Origin: JADJYF01 sp050186725
GTDB taxonomy: Bacteria; Pseudomonadota; Gammaproteobacteria; Ga0077536
Assembly: GCA_050186725.1 (NCBI GenBank)
Contig: JBFWYG010000007.1
Location: 62,001-126,000 of the forward strand
Direction of reading: 5' to 3'
DNA: 64,000 nucleotides
The notes below the pieces were generated by a model. The model saw only the letters and a program-made list of their open reading frames with translations, was not told the origin of the DNA and did no database searches. The translations under genes and the position numbers were made by a program. Positions 26,787 to 35,942 of this stretch are shown piece by piece (the first letter of the stretch is position 1; each line of letters starts with the position of its first letter).

Positions 26787-27968
26787 ATGAGCGAAGCGAC
26801 CGTCATTGCCGGGCTCGCGCGTACCCCGATGGGCGGTATGCAGGGCGAATTGTCCGAGGTCAAAGCGACCACCCTGGGCGCCGTGGCCATCCAGGGCGCC
26901 CTGAACCGCGCCGGGCTCGCGCCGGAAGCCGTCGAGGAGACCATTATGGGCTGCGTGCTGCCCGCCGGTCTCGGCCAGGCGCCAGCGCGCCAGGCGTCCA
27001 TCGGCGCCGGCATTCCGCTGGACGTGCCGTGCACCACGGTCAACAAGATGTGTGGTTCGGGCATGAAGGCGATCATGCTCGGTCACGACGCCATCGCCGC
27101 CGGCTCGGCCGGCGTGATCGTCGCCGGCGGCATGGAGAGCATGACCAACGCGCCCTACCTGCTGCCCAAGGGCCGCGGTGGTCTGCGTCTCGGTCACGGT
27201 GAAGTGCTCGATCACATGTTCTTCGACGGCCTCGAAGATGCCTTCCAGCGCGGCCGCCTGATGGGCACTTTCGCCGAGGACTGCGCGCGCAAGTACAACT
27301 TCAGCCGCGAGGCGCAGGACGCCTACGCCATCGAGTCGCTGAAGCGCGCCCAGAACGCCATCGCCAAGGGCCTGTTCAAGAAGGAGATCGAGCCGGTCAA
27401 GATCGCCGGCCGCAAGGGCGACACGGTAATCGACACCGACGAGCAGCCGGGCCGCGCGCAGCTCGACAAGATTCCGCACCTGAAGCCGGCCTTCGCCAAG
27501 GACGGCACGGTCACCGCGGCCAACTCGAGCTCCATCTCCGACGGCGCCGCGGCAGTCGTGCTGTTCGGCGAGTCGCGCGCGGCGCAGCTCGGCGTCAAGC
27601 CCGAGGCGCGCATCCTCGGCCATGCGAGCCACGCCCAGGAGCCGGGCTGGTTCACCACCGCGCCGGTGTTCGCGATCAAGAAGCTGATGCAGCGCGTGGG
27701 CTGGACCGTGGACGACGTGGATCTCTTCGAGGTCAACGAGGCCTTCGCGGTGGTCGCGATGGCGGCCATGCACGACGTCGGCATTCCGCATGCCAAGCTC
27801 AACGTACGTGGCGGCGCCTGCGCGCTCGGTCACCCGGTCGGCGCGTCGGGCGCGCGCATCGTCGTGACCTTGGTGAACGCGCTGCGCGACATGGGCGGCA
27901 AGCGCGGCATCGCGAGCCTGTGCATCGGTGGCGGTGAAGCCACCGCGCTCGCCATCGAGCTGATCTGA
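26787..27968 (+). CDS. Acetyl-CoA C-acetyltransferase (thiolase)
   Basis: This 393-residue thiolase makes or cleaves acetoacetyl-CoA or 3-ketoacyl-CoA. Its catalytic residues are visible as the nucleophile Cys89 (NKMCGSGMKA), His349 (LGHPVGASGAR) and Cys379 (LCIGGGEA). The length and N-terminus (VIAGLARTPMGGMQGEL) fit biosynthetic/degradative acetoacetyl-CoA thiolases of the AtoB/PhaA group. It has its own ATG behind ACGAGGAG, 97 bp after lhgO, with a TAGAAT -10-like element at 26722-26727, so it is probably transcribed separately. Role: the final step of beta-oxidation or the first step of polyhydroxyalkanoate/ketone metabolism. Confidence 0.93.
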   Translation: MSEATVIAGLARTPMGGMQGELSEVKATTLGAVAIQGALNRAGLAPEAVEETIMGCVLPAGLGQAPARQASIGAGIPLDVPCTTVNKMCGSGMKAIMLGHDAIAAGSAGVIVAGGMESMTNAPYLLPKGRGGLRLGHGEVLDHMFFDGLEDAFQRGRLMGTFAEDCARKYNFSREAQDAYAIESLKRAQNAIAKGLFKKEIEPVKIAGRKGDTVIDTDEQPGRAQLDKIPHLKPAFAKDGTVTAANSSSISDGAAAVVLFGESRAAQLGVKPEARILGHASHAQEPGWFTTAPVFAIKKLMQRVGWTVDDVDLFEVNEAFAVVAMAAMHDVGIPHAKLNVRGGACALGHPVGASGARIVVTLVNALRDMGGKRGIASLCIGGGEATALAIELI

Positions 27969-27978
27969 CGGCCGTGCG

Positions 27979-28005
27979 GGCTGCCCGGCGCGAGGCCGGG
28001 CAGCC
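27979..28005. terminator. Intergenic hairpin between convergent genes
   Basis: A perfect 11-bp stem (GGCTGCCCGGC and its complement) with a 5-base loop lies between the stop codons of the thiolase and the GST gene. It has no T run on either side, so it may end or stabilise both transcripts without being a classical intrinsic terminator. Confidence 0.5.
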
Positions 28006-28014
28006 GCGGCGCGC

Positions 28015-28650
28015 TCAGCCGAGCGCCTGCACCGAAGGACGCGCGGCGGTCGCGGCGAACCAGCGGTTCAAGTGCTGCATCGCCGCCGCGGGCCGCACGT
28101 CCACGCGCTGGGCGAATTCCACCGTGATGTAGCAATTGATGTCGGCCATCGAGAACGTGTCGGTGGCGACGAACTCGCGCCCCGCGAGGTGCCGGTCCAG
28201 GTCCTCGAAGAAGCCCTGCGCACGCGCCTTGCCGCGTTCGACCAGCGCCGGGATCTGTGCGTAGTCGCGCGGGCCCGGCACGGCGCGGTTGGCGAAGCGC
28301 GGTTCCCCGTTGCGCAGGGCGTCGGCGACCGCCAGGAAGCCTTCGATCTCGGCGCGGCGGTTCCACTGCTCGACGAGGCCGATCTCCAACGGCGTGGCGC
28401 CGAACAGGCTGGGCGTGGGGTGCAGCGCTTCGAGGTAGCGGCAGATGGCCATGGTCTCTGCCAGCACGGTGCCGTCGTCAAGCACCAGGCAGGGCACCAT
28501 GACCTGTGGATTCACCCGGCGAAAAGCCTCGGCCTGATGCTCTCCGGCGCGCAGGTTGACCTGCACCGTGTCCAGTTCGATGCCCTTCTCGCGCAGGAAC
28601 AGGTTGACTCTGCGTGGATTGGGGGCGAGCGCGAAGTCGTAGTATTTCAT
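28015..28650 (-). CDS. Glutathione S-transferase family protein
   Basis: This 211-residue cytosolic protein has an N-terminal thioredoxin-like GST domain (residues 1-80) with SPNPRR-type start (ALAPNPRRVNLFL), the cis-proline VMVPCLVLDDG and the glutathione-gamma-glutamyl site LAETMAICRYLE. A C-terminal helical domain includes VATDTFSMADI, the usual N-capping box. The substrate is unknown; many such proteins dehalogenate, isomerise or conjugate electrophiles. It is convergent with the thiolase and divergent from tag. Confidence 0.88.
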   Translation of the reverse strand: MKYYDFALAPNPRRVNLFLREKGIELDTVQVNLRAGEHQAEAFRRVNPQVMVPCLVLDDGTVLAETMAICRYLEALHPTPSLFGATPLEIGLVEQWNRRAEIEGFLAVADALRNGEPRFANRAVPGPRDYAQIPALVERGKARAQGFFEDLDRHLAGREFVATDTFSMADINCYITVEFAQRVDVRPAAAMQHLNRWFAATAARPSVQALG

Positions 28651-28745
28651 GGGAAGTTCTCCCGAAGCGGTGAGCGCACTATACAAGTGTCCGCCACAGC
28701 GGTGGGGCGTTACCTATGATCGCCGCAATTCCAGGAAGAGGGTGA

Positions 28746-29366
28746 ATGGAGATGAGCAAACCTGTCGTCACGCTGCCGCCGGACGGGCGCACGCGGTGTC
28801 CCTGGGTCGATCTGAGCAAGGCCGACTACGTCGCCTACCACGACGAGGAATGGGGTGTGCCGGTCCGGGATGATCGCCTGATGTTCGAGTACCTGATCCT
28901 GGAGGGCGCGCAGGCGGGGCTCTCCTGGTACACGGTGCTGCGCAAGCGCGAGGCCTACCGCGAGGCCTTCGCCAGCTTCGATGTGGGCAAGATCCTGCGC
29001 TACGACGCCTCCAGGCTCGCGAGCCTGATGCAGAACGAAGGCCTGGTGCGCAACCGGCAGAAGCTCGAGTCGGTGCTGACCAACGCGCGCGCCACCGTCG
29101 AAGTGCAGAAGGAATTCGGCAGCCTGTGCGCCTACCTGTGGGGCTTCGTCGGCGATCGGCCGCAGGTAAACGCGCCGCGGGATCGCGCGGACTTTCGCGC
29201 CACCAGCCCCGAGTCCGACGCCTTGAGCCGGGATCTCAAGAAGCGCGGCTTCAAGTTCGTCGGTTCGACCATCATGTATGCCCACATGCAGGCGGTCGGG
29301 ATGGTCAACGACCACACGCAGGACTGCTTTCGTCAGCGCGAACTGGCCGCGCTCGCCGGCGCCTGA
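28746..29366 (+). CDS. tag: DNA-3-methyladenine glycosylase I
   Basis: Tag excises 3-methyladenine from alkylated DNA. The 206-residue protein has the zinc-snap ligands Cys18 (RCPW), His32 (YHDEEWG) and the C-terminal HTQDC pair, and the base-recognition block FEYLILEGAQAGLSW with Glu53. All are in the expected order and the length is close to the usual 190. Ribosome binding is weak (GAAGAGGGTGAATGG), and a second ATG lies two codons on. The gene stands alone next to the GST gene, with a terminator for the opposite-strand neighbour just past its end. Confidence 0.95.
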   Translation: MEMSKPVVTLPPDGRTRCPWVDLSKADYVAYHDEEWGVPVRDDRLMFEYLILEGAQAGLSWYTVLRKREAYREAFASFDVGKILRYDASRLASLMQNEGLVRNRQKLESVLTNARATVEVQKEFGSLCAYLWGFVGDRPQVNAPRDRADFRATSPESDALSRDLKKRGFKFVGSTIMYAHMQAVGMVNDHTQDCFRQRELAALAGA

Positions 29367-29371
29367 GGCGC

Positions 29372-29402
29372 AAACAAAAACGGCGGTTCATCGAACCGCC
29401 GT
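29372..29402 (-). terminator. Rho-independent terminator, minus strand
   Basis: A perfect 10-bp stem (ACGGCGGTTC, 29380-29389, with its complement at 29393-29402) with a 3-base loop is followed on the minus strand by TTTTGTTTG. It lies 25 bp past the stop of the Ycf48-like gene and ends that transcript. It also sits just after tag on the other strand. Confidence 0.85.
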
Positions 29403-29426
29403 GTGCAGGTCAGCGCGCGCAGCGCC

Positions 29427-30665
29427 TCAAAGCTCGACTTGGACGCGGCTCCAGGCGCCGTCCTTGTAGCGGATGGCGGTGGCGCGTCCACCCATCACCA
29501 ACACCGAACCGTCGGGCATCGCGACCGGGGTCTTCAGCCAGGAGAGGAGGTGCAACTGGGTGCGATCGGCGAGCTTCCACGCCTCGCCGTCCTGCACGCC
29601 AATGAGACCCACTGCACCGGCGATGAGCGGCTTGCCGTCGGGCAGCAAGGTGATGCCGAAGATGCCTTCGCGACCGGAGTGGGGGTTGTCGGTCCAGGTA
29701 ACGCCGCCGTCGCGGCTCACCGCGCTGATGCCGGCGGCGCCGGCCAGCCAGATCTCGTCGCCCTTGGAGGTGCCGGCCAGCCAGTAGGCCGGTTCCGGCT
29801 CGTGGGGCACGATGCGCGTGTCGCGGCGAATCCAGGTCTCGCCGTTGTCCTCGCTCTGCAGCACCATGCCGAACTCGCCGGCGATGGTCACCTTGCCGTT
29901 GGACACCAGCACCACGTTCCAGGACACGTCGCCCAGGCGGAAGGCCGGGCCAGGGTTGAACTTGAAGCTGACAGTCGGCTTCGGATCCTCGTCCAGCGCG
30001 TTTGCGACCTGCACGAAGCCTTCGTCCGGGTAGAAGGTGTAATCCGTCTCGGCCACCGCCGGCTTGCCGCCGACGGTCGCATTGAACTTGACCGATTCGG
30101 GATCGATGTTGCTGACGCCGAAATACCAGTCCGCCGGCTGGCCGCCGGGGAAGGTGGTTTCGGGCTGAGTGACGTCGCGAATCTCCACCGTCTCGAAGGT
30201 CTTACCGTCGGCACTGCGCGCCACCAGGCCGCGCGCGCCCACCACCCAGATCTTGTCGCCTTCATGAGAGATGTCGAGCACCGGCTCGTTGAACTCGGAC
30301 AGCGCGGCCAGCTCGGTGACAGCGGTGCCGTCGTAGCTGTAGACCTTGCCCGTGGCGCTGCCGATCAGCACCATCTTGTCGGAGATCGCGTCGAGGCAGG
30401 TGAAGTCCTCGTCGGGATGCTTGGCCAGCAGTTCGAGCTTGGCGGCGCTCTCGCTCACCTTGAGCTGGCCGACCACGCCGTGCTGACCGGTAATCACCAC
30501 GCTCTCGAGGCCCGGCACGTAGGCCGCGTCGAGCAGATCGGTCTTCAGCGGAATCCGTTTGGTGGCGGCGGCTTCGCCCGAGGACGGGTCCTGCGCGAGG
30601 CTGCCGGCCGACGCCAGGCAGAGCACGAGCAGACCGGCTAGCGAGGCTGTGTTCAATGAGCTCAT
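29427..30665 (-). CDS. Secreted Ycf48/BNR-type beta-propeller protein
   Basis: This 412-residue exported protein has a signal peptide (residues 1-24, ending GSLAQ). Repeated propeller blades with BNR/Ycf48 character follow, each with a variant of VGARGLVARSADGK, AGEFGMVLQSEDNGETW or AGISAVSRDGGVTW. Ycf48 relatives are assembly factors in cyanobacteria. Proteobacterial copies commonly lie near DUF1302 and DUF1329 genes and RND-type exporters, with unknown function. Here those two partners are about 1.2-7 kb away on the other strand; no RND gene is in the window. The intrinsic terminator directly downstream shows it is transcribed as the last gene. Confidence 0.8.
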   Translation of the reverse strand: MSSLNTASLAGLLVLCLASAGSLAQDPSSGEAAATKRIPLKTDLLDAAYVPGLESVVITGQHGVVGQLKVSESAAKLELLAKHPDEDFTCLDAISDKMVLIGSATGKVYSYDGTAVTELAALSEFNEPVLDISHEGDKIWVVGARGLVARSADGKTFETVEIRDVTQPETTFPGGQPADWYFGVSNIDPESVKFNATVGGKPAVAETDYTFYPDEGFVQVANALDEDPKPTVSFKFNPGPAFRLGDVSWNVVLVSNGKVTIAGEFGMVLQSEDNGETWIRRDTRIVPHEPEPAYWLAGTSKGDEIWLAGAAGISAVSRDGGVTWTDNPHSGREGIFGITLLPDGKPLIAGAVGLIGVQDGEAWKLADRTQLHLLSWLKTPVAMPDGSVLVMGGRATAIRYKDGAWSRVQVEL

Positions 30666-30812
30666 GAGCTATCCCATTCTTAATGGCTGGTGACTGCGAC
30701 GGGCGGTGCGTGCCCGCGCGTTAGGAAGGTTCGTAACCGCGACCGCCGCCCGCCAGGGGGCCGGTAAGGTAGCAATGCCCAAGAAGGCGCACAACCGCGG
30801 TCGAGTGCGCGC

Positions 30813-31310
30813 TCAGGGCTTGGCGACCGCGGCGTAACGGCCGCCGAAGTAGAGCAGGGGCGCGACGTCCGGCGTGTCGTTGCTGACGATGCGGCGCACT
30901 TCGCCACACATGATCTGATGGTCGCCGCCCGGCAGCACCGCGGTCACCGTGCACTCGATGGCGAGCAGTACACCGCCGAGCACCGGCGCGCCGGTCACGC
31001 CCGGCGCGAAGTCCACCCCCTCGAACTTGCCTTCACCTTTCTTCGCGAAGCGGTTGGAAAGGTCCTGCTGTGCGCTGGTCAGCACGTTGATGCAGTAGAC
31101 CTGCGACTCGCGCATCGGGCCGAGGGTGTCGGAGTTGTTGTCCACGCAGGCGATGAACATCGGCGGGTTGAGCGACAGCGAGGTCACGGCATTCATGGTC
31201 AGGCCGTAGGGCTTCCCCGCCTTGTCGACCGTGGTGACGATGGAGACGCCCGTGGCCCACTGCCCGCAGGCACGACGGAACTGCTCGGAGGTCAGGCTGG
31301 ACTCGCTCAT
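30813..31310 (-). CDS. Flavin reductase family protein (HpaC-like)
   Basis: This 165-residue protein has the flavin reductase domain: RRACGQWATGVSIVTT and GLTMNAVTSLSLNPPM near the N-terminus, VYCINVL, and the C-terminal GDHQIMCGEV. Such enzymes reduce free FMN or FAD with NAD(P)H for a partner monooxygenase. Two luciferase-like oxidoreductases lie far downstream (48.8 and 63 kb), so a specific partner is not established. The ATG at 31310 starts the conserved region. A Ycf48-like gene lies 147 bp downstream on the same strand. Confidence 0.88.
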   Translation of the reverse strand: MSESSLTSEQFRRACGQWATGVSIVTTVDKAGKPYGLTMNAVTSLSLNPPMFIACVDNNSDTLGPMRESQVYCINVLTSAQQDLSNRFAKKGEGKFEGVDFAPGVTGAPVLGGVLLAIECTVTAVLPGGDHQIMCGEVRRIVSNDTPDVAPLLYFGGRYAAVAKP

Positions 31311-31884
31311 GGTGCTGCTGGCCGTTGCTGTGCTGAACGGCCTCGCACTGTGCATGCAAGGCCGGGGTACGCGCAAGGCTGGACGAGGTCGCGACCGCGC
31401 CACGACGGTGCGAGTGTAGCGATCTGCGCCAACCGGGGTCGGCGCGTACGATAAACGTGGCGTAAGGGCGACGGGGGAGTCCATGCTCCGCGCGGGTCGC
31501 GGGCCGTGCGGCGCGGTCGCGCTGCGGGAAAAGCCGACGCCTGCCGCTATTCCGGCCAGCGTGGGACTCCTGCGGCGCTGTGGTGAAAGGGCAACTAATC
31601 CGTTGTTTATCTTTCACTAAGCGCGTGGCAGAATCGCGTGCGCCAGGCCGTGGCCGTGGTGGATTCGCGGCAGTCGAGCCCGGTGATCGGGCATGAGCGC
31701 CACAAGGGAATACGCCGACGGGGTCAGGATGCCCGGCTGACGAATGCCTGCTTCGGCGTGCAGACCACGGCGCACTGGGCCCGAGAGAACGCTGTCGCCC
31801 TGGCGGGACGACGGCGCGAGTGGCCGGAAACCTGCGGAGGTAGGCCGGCTTTGTTCAATGGGGGAACACATGGGAGATAGATCC
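31311..31884. promoter_or_regulatory. 574-bp divergent intergenic region with a 7-bp dyad
   Basis: No convincing gene is seen between the flavin reductase and DUF1302 genes. The region must contain both promoters. It holds a hairpin-like dyad at 31583-31617: GTGAAAG and CTTTCAC arms with inner CAAC/GTTG arms around TAATCC. This AT-richer patch stands out from its GC-rich surroundings and is a candidate operator or promoter region. The rest is GC-rich with no clear motif. Confidence 0.35.
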
Positions 31885-34371
31885 ATGAAGCAACCGAAAG
31901 GCGCGTTACGGACGGCCTTGGCGGCGATGCTGGCGCTGGGCGCGTCGCAATCGCAGGCCGTGGTCACGTTCGACGCCATGGGCGGCGAACTGGAAGTCAA
32001 TGGCCACTTGCAGAGCACCGTGCGCGCACGCGTGGGTGCAGGCGAGACCTACATGGGCCAGTGGATTCAGCGTCTGCAGGTCGAAGCCGGGCTCAAGTAC
32101 GAAGACGTCGGCGTGTTCGACGAACTCACTTTCTTCGGCATCGTGCGACCGGAATACGACGTCGCCTACGACACCGGCGACCTGACCAGCAACAACATCG
32201 GCCGCGGTGTCACCGGCCACGGCATCCAGAGCCGCAAGGATTTCAACTTCGCCAATGACGCGCTCGGCTTCAGCGGCTTCGATTTCCTCCTCGGCGGCGG
32301 CGCGGCGACCGGTCAGGGTTTCACCAGCACCGGCGGCATCGGCAAGATCGTCAGCATGGGCTACCAGAACCCGTCCTGGCTGCAGCAGAACTTCGAGGTC
32401 GATTTCAACCGCGGCGCCAACGGTCAGCGCGGGCGGGTGACCAACCTGCCGGGCATCTTCGCGACCGGCAACACCTCGTTCTTCCCGCAGGTGGTGCAGA
32501 AGTCGGCCGATCTGAACCTCGACTGCAAGCACTGCACGGATCTGAATCTCGATCCGCTCGAAGTGGCGATGATGAACACCGACTCCAACGGTCGGCTGTA
32601 TCCGTTCCGCGAACTGTACGCGGACGCCGTCATGGGCGACTTCTGGTTCCGCTTCGGCAAGCAGCAGATCGTCTGGGGCAAGACCGACTTCTTCCGCCTG
32701 CAGGACATCGCCAACCCGGTCGACTTCGGTCAGCACTTCTTCTTCGACTCGTTCGAAGACATCCGCATCCCGCAATGGATGTTCTCCGGCCAGTGGAAGA
32801 TGGGCTCCATCGGCCCGCTGACCGACAACGCCGTGCAGGTGGTGTGGAACTTCGATCGCTACCAATCGGTGGGTCTCGGCAATCCCTCGCAGTTCTGGGG
32901 CCATCCGTTCTCGAAGGACATTTCGAACTTCGCGATCTTCAACACCTACTTCTCGCCTGAGCCCTGCGTGAACCCGGCCCGCGCGGCCGCTGGTGCGCAG
33001 CGTGCCGGTGTCGACCCGGCGGGCGGCCTGCCGCTCAGCGACATCTGCGGTACGGCCGGGCCCAACGACATCCGTACGCCGGCGGGCTTCGGACAGCCGG
33101 TGGGTCTGAACATCAACCAGCGCCCGGGGTACAACATCGGCAACACCGAGGCCGGTTGGCGCTGGGAGTTCCGTGTCTCCGACTGGCGTGTCGCGCTGTC
33201 CCACTGGTACGGCTGGAACGACACCCCGGTGTTCCGCTTCAACACCGTCAACCTGCCGACCCGCTACATCCCGGGCCTGCTGCCGAACGACGTGCTGGTC
33301 GGCGACCTCGCCGAACTGCGTGGTTCGATGGCGGCACTGGGCGGCGCGTTCGGCGCCGATCCGGCCACCGGTGCGGGCAACCCGACCGCGGTGGCGCGGC
33401 GCGCCATCCGGGCTGGCAACCGCACGCCCTACGCCGGGCGCGTGGTGGGCGTGAACGATCCGATCCTGGTGACCAAGCCGCAGCAGGCCGCGCGTCTGCT
33501 GGCCAAGGGCGCCGGCGATCCGCGTCTGCGCAAGGCGGCGCAGGACGCGCTTCGCACCGGCAACTACGCGCCGCTGTGGACCGGCACCAACCCTGTTCTG
33601 CAGGGCGCGCCGACCGCGGGTGGCGGTGGTTACGGGCCCTTCGCCAACTGTGGTGACGGCTTCGGCGTCGGCGGTGACGGCACCCCGCGCGGCGGCACCT
33701 TCTGCAGCCCGGTGGCAGGCGGCATGACCTCGATCATCTACGATCAGGCCCACACCCTCGGCCTGTCCTTCGACTACTTCGAGCAGTACACGGGCACCGT
33801 GTGGCGCGTGGAGTCGTCCTGGACGCTGGATGAACTGGTCAACAACACGCAGTCGGCCGACTGGGTGTCGCACAGCAATGTCATGCGTTGGTCCATCGGC
33901 ATCGACCGTCCGACCTTCCTGAAGTGGCTGAACAAGGACCGCACGTTCTTCCTGTCCATGCAGATCTTCGATACCTGGTATCTGGAGCACCAGGGCGACA
34001 AGAACACCGGCATGTTCGTCGATGAACACAACTTCATCACGACCTTCTTCTTCATCGGCAACTACATGCGTGATCGCCTGAAGCCGACCGGCTTCGTGGT
34101 GTGGGAAGAGGCGAGCAACTCCTGGGTCAGCGGTCTGAACCTCGAGTGGCTGATGGACAACCACTGGTCGATCAAGGGTGGTCTGCACACCGTCTGGGGT
34201 GGCACCAACAACACCACCCACGACACCGGTCCGTTCACCAACTTCATCACCTCGGACACGACCTTCCGTCAGGATCCGTTCGTGACCTCGGTGCTGGGCG
34301 TGGGCCGCCAGGGTATCGGCGCGGTGCGTGACTACGACGAAATCTTCTTCGAGCTGAAGTACCAGTTCTAA
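31885..34371 (+). CDS. DUF1302 family outer-membrane protein
   Basis: This 828-residue exported protein has a signal peptide (residues 1-25, ending SQSQA). The long mature chain is rich in alternating aromatic strands (FWFRFGKQQIVWGKTDFFRLQ, MRWSIGIDRPTF) and ends in FELKYQF, a terminal-Phe strand typical of outer-membrane barrels. DUF1302 proteins typically occur with DUF1329; both are of unknown function. The downstream HEAT and DUF1329 genes on the same strand fit this. I chose the ATG at 31885 because it follows a GGAGAT site and starts the signal peptide; an ATG at 31870 would add five residues. Confidence 0.8.
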   Translation: MKQPKGALRTALAAMLALGASQSQAVVTFDAMGGELEVNGHLQSTVRARVGAGETYMGQWIQRLQVEAGLKYEDVGVFDELTFFGIVRPEYDVAYDTGDLTSNNIGRGVTGHGIQSRKDFNFANDALGFSGFDFLLGGGAATGQGFTSTGGIGKIVSMGYQNPSWLQQNFEVDFNRGANGQRGRVTNLPGIFATGNTSFFPQVVQKSADLNLDCKHCTDLNLDPLEVAMMNTDSNGRLYPFRELYADAVMGDFWFRFGKQQIVWGKTDFFRLQDIANPVDFGQHFFFDSFEDIRIPQWMFSGQWKMGSIGPLTDNAVQVVWNFDRYQSVGLGNPSQFWGHPFSKDISNFAIFNTYFSPEPCVNPARAAAGAQRAGVDPAGGLPLSDICGTAGPNDIRTPAGFGQPVGLNINQRPGYNIGNTEAGWRWEFRVSDWRVALSHWYGWNDTPVFRFNTVNLPTRYIPGLLPNDVLVGDLAELRGSMAALGGAFGADPATGAGNPTAVARRAIRAGNRTPYAGRVVGVNDPILVTKPQQAARLLAKGAGDPRLRKAAQDALRTGNYAPLWTGTNPVLQGAPTAGGGGYGPFANCGDGFGVGGDGTPRGGTFCSPVAGGMTSIIYDQAHTLGLSFDYFEQYTGTVWRVESSWTLDELVNNTQSADWVSHSNVMRWSIGIDRPTFLKWLNKDRTFFLSMQIFDTWYLEHQGDKNTGMFVDEHNFITTFFFIGNYMRDRLKPTGFVVWEEASNSWVSGLNLEWLMDNHWSIKGGLHTVWGGTNNTTHDTGPFTNFITSDTTFRQDPFVTSVLGVGRQGIGAVRDYDEIFFELKYQF

Positions 34372-34382
34372 GGAGACTGTAG

Positions 34383-34456
34383 CTCGGGGCGGCGGCCAAG
34401 GTCGTCACCCCGAGGCGACGCGTGAACGAGAGGCGTAAGCCTCCCGTTTGCGTTTG
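34383..34456 (+). terminator. Weak double hairpin after the DUF1302 gene
   Basis: Two short stems follow the stop codon: CTCGGGG/CCCCGAG (34383-34414) and GAGGC-GTAA-GCCTC (34430-34443), the latter followed by GTTTGCGTTT. It is a possible partial terminator or processing site before the HEAT-repeat gene. Confidence 0.3.
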
Positions 34457-34582
34457 GAGCCTCGATCCTGGCGGCTGCCCCGGCTGCTATGATGCGCCGC
34501 GCCGCGCAGGCCTCGCCGGGAACCCCGCTGCGCTGCGGCATTCGAAGCCCGAGCGCTTACGGGCGACCTGGAGTAGCAGTAC

Positions 34583-35785
34583 ATGAAGAATTTTTCCCTG
34601 GCCCTGGTCGGATTGACCTTGTTGGCCTGCGTGGCGCTTGCCGCGCCCGGGCTTGCGCTCGCCGAGACCGTGGCGGGCGCTGCGAGCACCGACGCCGAGG
34701 CCGAGCCGCGCATGGTGCGCGAGGCGGTGGCCGTGGCGCGGCAGCTGCGCCAGTCAGACAACGCCTTCGATCAGATCGCCGCCGCCGGCACCCTGGTCGA
34801 CGTCGGTGACAAGGAAGCGCTGCAATTCCTGTCCGACACCATGGACCACACCGACTGGGCGCTGATGCGCTCGGCGATCGACATGTTGCTGAACGTCCAG
34901 CATCCCGCCGGTGTCGACCTCATCTACCGCGCGGCGCAGCGCAACCGCGATGGTGTCTTCGTCAAGTTCCTGTCCGAATCGCTGGCCACGCGGCCCAGGG
35001 AGGACATGGCGGAATTCCTCATGGGTGCGATGGCCGGCACCGACAGCTGGGTGAAGAAGCATGCGCTGCAGGCGCTGGCACGCTTGCCGTTCACCGACAA
35101 GGAAGCCCGGGTGCGCGCCATCGCGGAGGATGACGCGCAGGATTCCATGACCCGCGCCTACGCGTACTACGTCTTGATGGACACGCCGGCCCGCACCCAA
35201 TCCCTGGAGCGGCTGCTGCACTTGGCCGACGAGGGCAGTCCGGACGCGCAGGAGGCGGCGGCCGTCGGTCTCGGCCTGGTCAAGAACGACCAGACCCGCG
35301 CCGCGCTGCAGCGCCTGGAGAGCTCGAGCAATGCCCGCGCGCAGCTCGCGGCCTTTGCGAGCGAGGCAGGCTTCGGCGAGACCGGCGCGATCGCGTACAT
35401 CGTCGAGGCCATCACCCACGGCACTGGCATGGACAGTTCGGTGGCCGCGGCCAGCGTGCGCCGCATGCCACCGCCCGTCGCCATCCACATTTCCGAGCAG
35501 GTCACCGGCTGCTGCAAGCTCGACACTGAAGTCGCCGCACGGCTGCTGGAGTCCTGGGCCACCATCGACGCCGACCCGACCCGTATGCTCGAGTGGGGCC
35601 TCACCCACGCCGATCCCGCGGTGCGCATGCAGGCCGTGTGGCTGGTGGGCGAGCGGCGGGAACGTGCGTGGTTGAAGCGCATTGCGCCCATGCTCCGCGA
35701 CGAGGATTCGGGGATCCGCTCCATGGCCGCCTGGGCCATCGTCCGCGTGCTCGGCGACGAGTACGATGCGGGCGTGGAAATCTGA
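34583..35785 (+). CDS. Secreted HEAT-repeat protein
   Basis: The 400-residue product has a signal peptide (residues 1-27, cut after GLALA). A run of helical repeats follows with HEAT/armadillo character, for example AMAGTDSWVKKHALQALARLP, LTHADPAVRMQAVWLVGER and LRDEDSGIRSMAAWAIVRVL near the end. HEAT arrays are protein-binding scaffolds, so it may be a periplasmic adaptor between DUF1302 and DUF1329 in this envelope module. It has a TATGAT -10-like element at 34488-34493 and a GGAG site before the ATG, so it may be independently transcribed. No enzymatic motif is seen. Confidence 0.75.
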   Translation: MKNFSLALVGLTLLACVALAAPGLALAETVAGAASTDAEAEPRMVREAVAVARQLRQSDNAFDQIAAAGTLVDVGDKEALQFLSDTMDHTDWALMRSAIDMLLNVQHPAGVDLIYRAAQRNRDGVFVKFLSESLATRPREDMAEFLMGAMAGTDSWVKKHALQALARLPFTDKEARVRAIAEDDAQDSMTRAYAYYVLMDTPARTQSLERLLHLADEGSPDAQEAAAVGLGLVKNDQTRAALQRLESSSNARAQLAAFASEAGFGETGAIAYIVEAITHGTGMDSSVAAASVRRMPPPVAIHISEQVTGCCKLDTEVAARLLESWATIDADPTRMLEWGLTHADPAVRMQAVWLVGERRERAWLKRIAPMLRDEDSGIRSMAAWAIVRVLGDEYDAGVEI

Positions 35786-35942
35786 GCGGCTGGCGAAGGC
35801 CAGCCGACGCACCGATGAGGGCCTCGCCGCCACAGGCCTTGCGCGCGGTCAAGCGCGTCGACGCCGCCTTCGCCACGCTGTGAGGCGCGCGACGCACCGC
35901 GCGCCCCGGCTTATCCGACCGCCACTTCGAGGACTGTTGCCC

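Noticed and set aside
31618..31640. Sigma-54 promoter (TGGCA near 31626)
   Set aside because: The TTGC half at the required spacing is missing.
31906..34221. Long antisense frame under the DUF1302 gene
   Set aside because: Same GC artefact; the sense protein has a signal peptide and barrel pattern.
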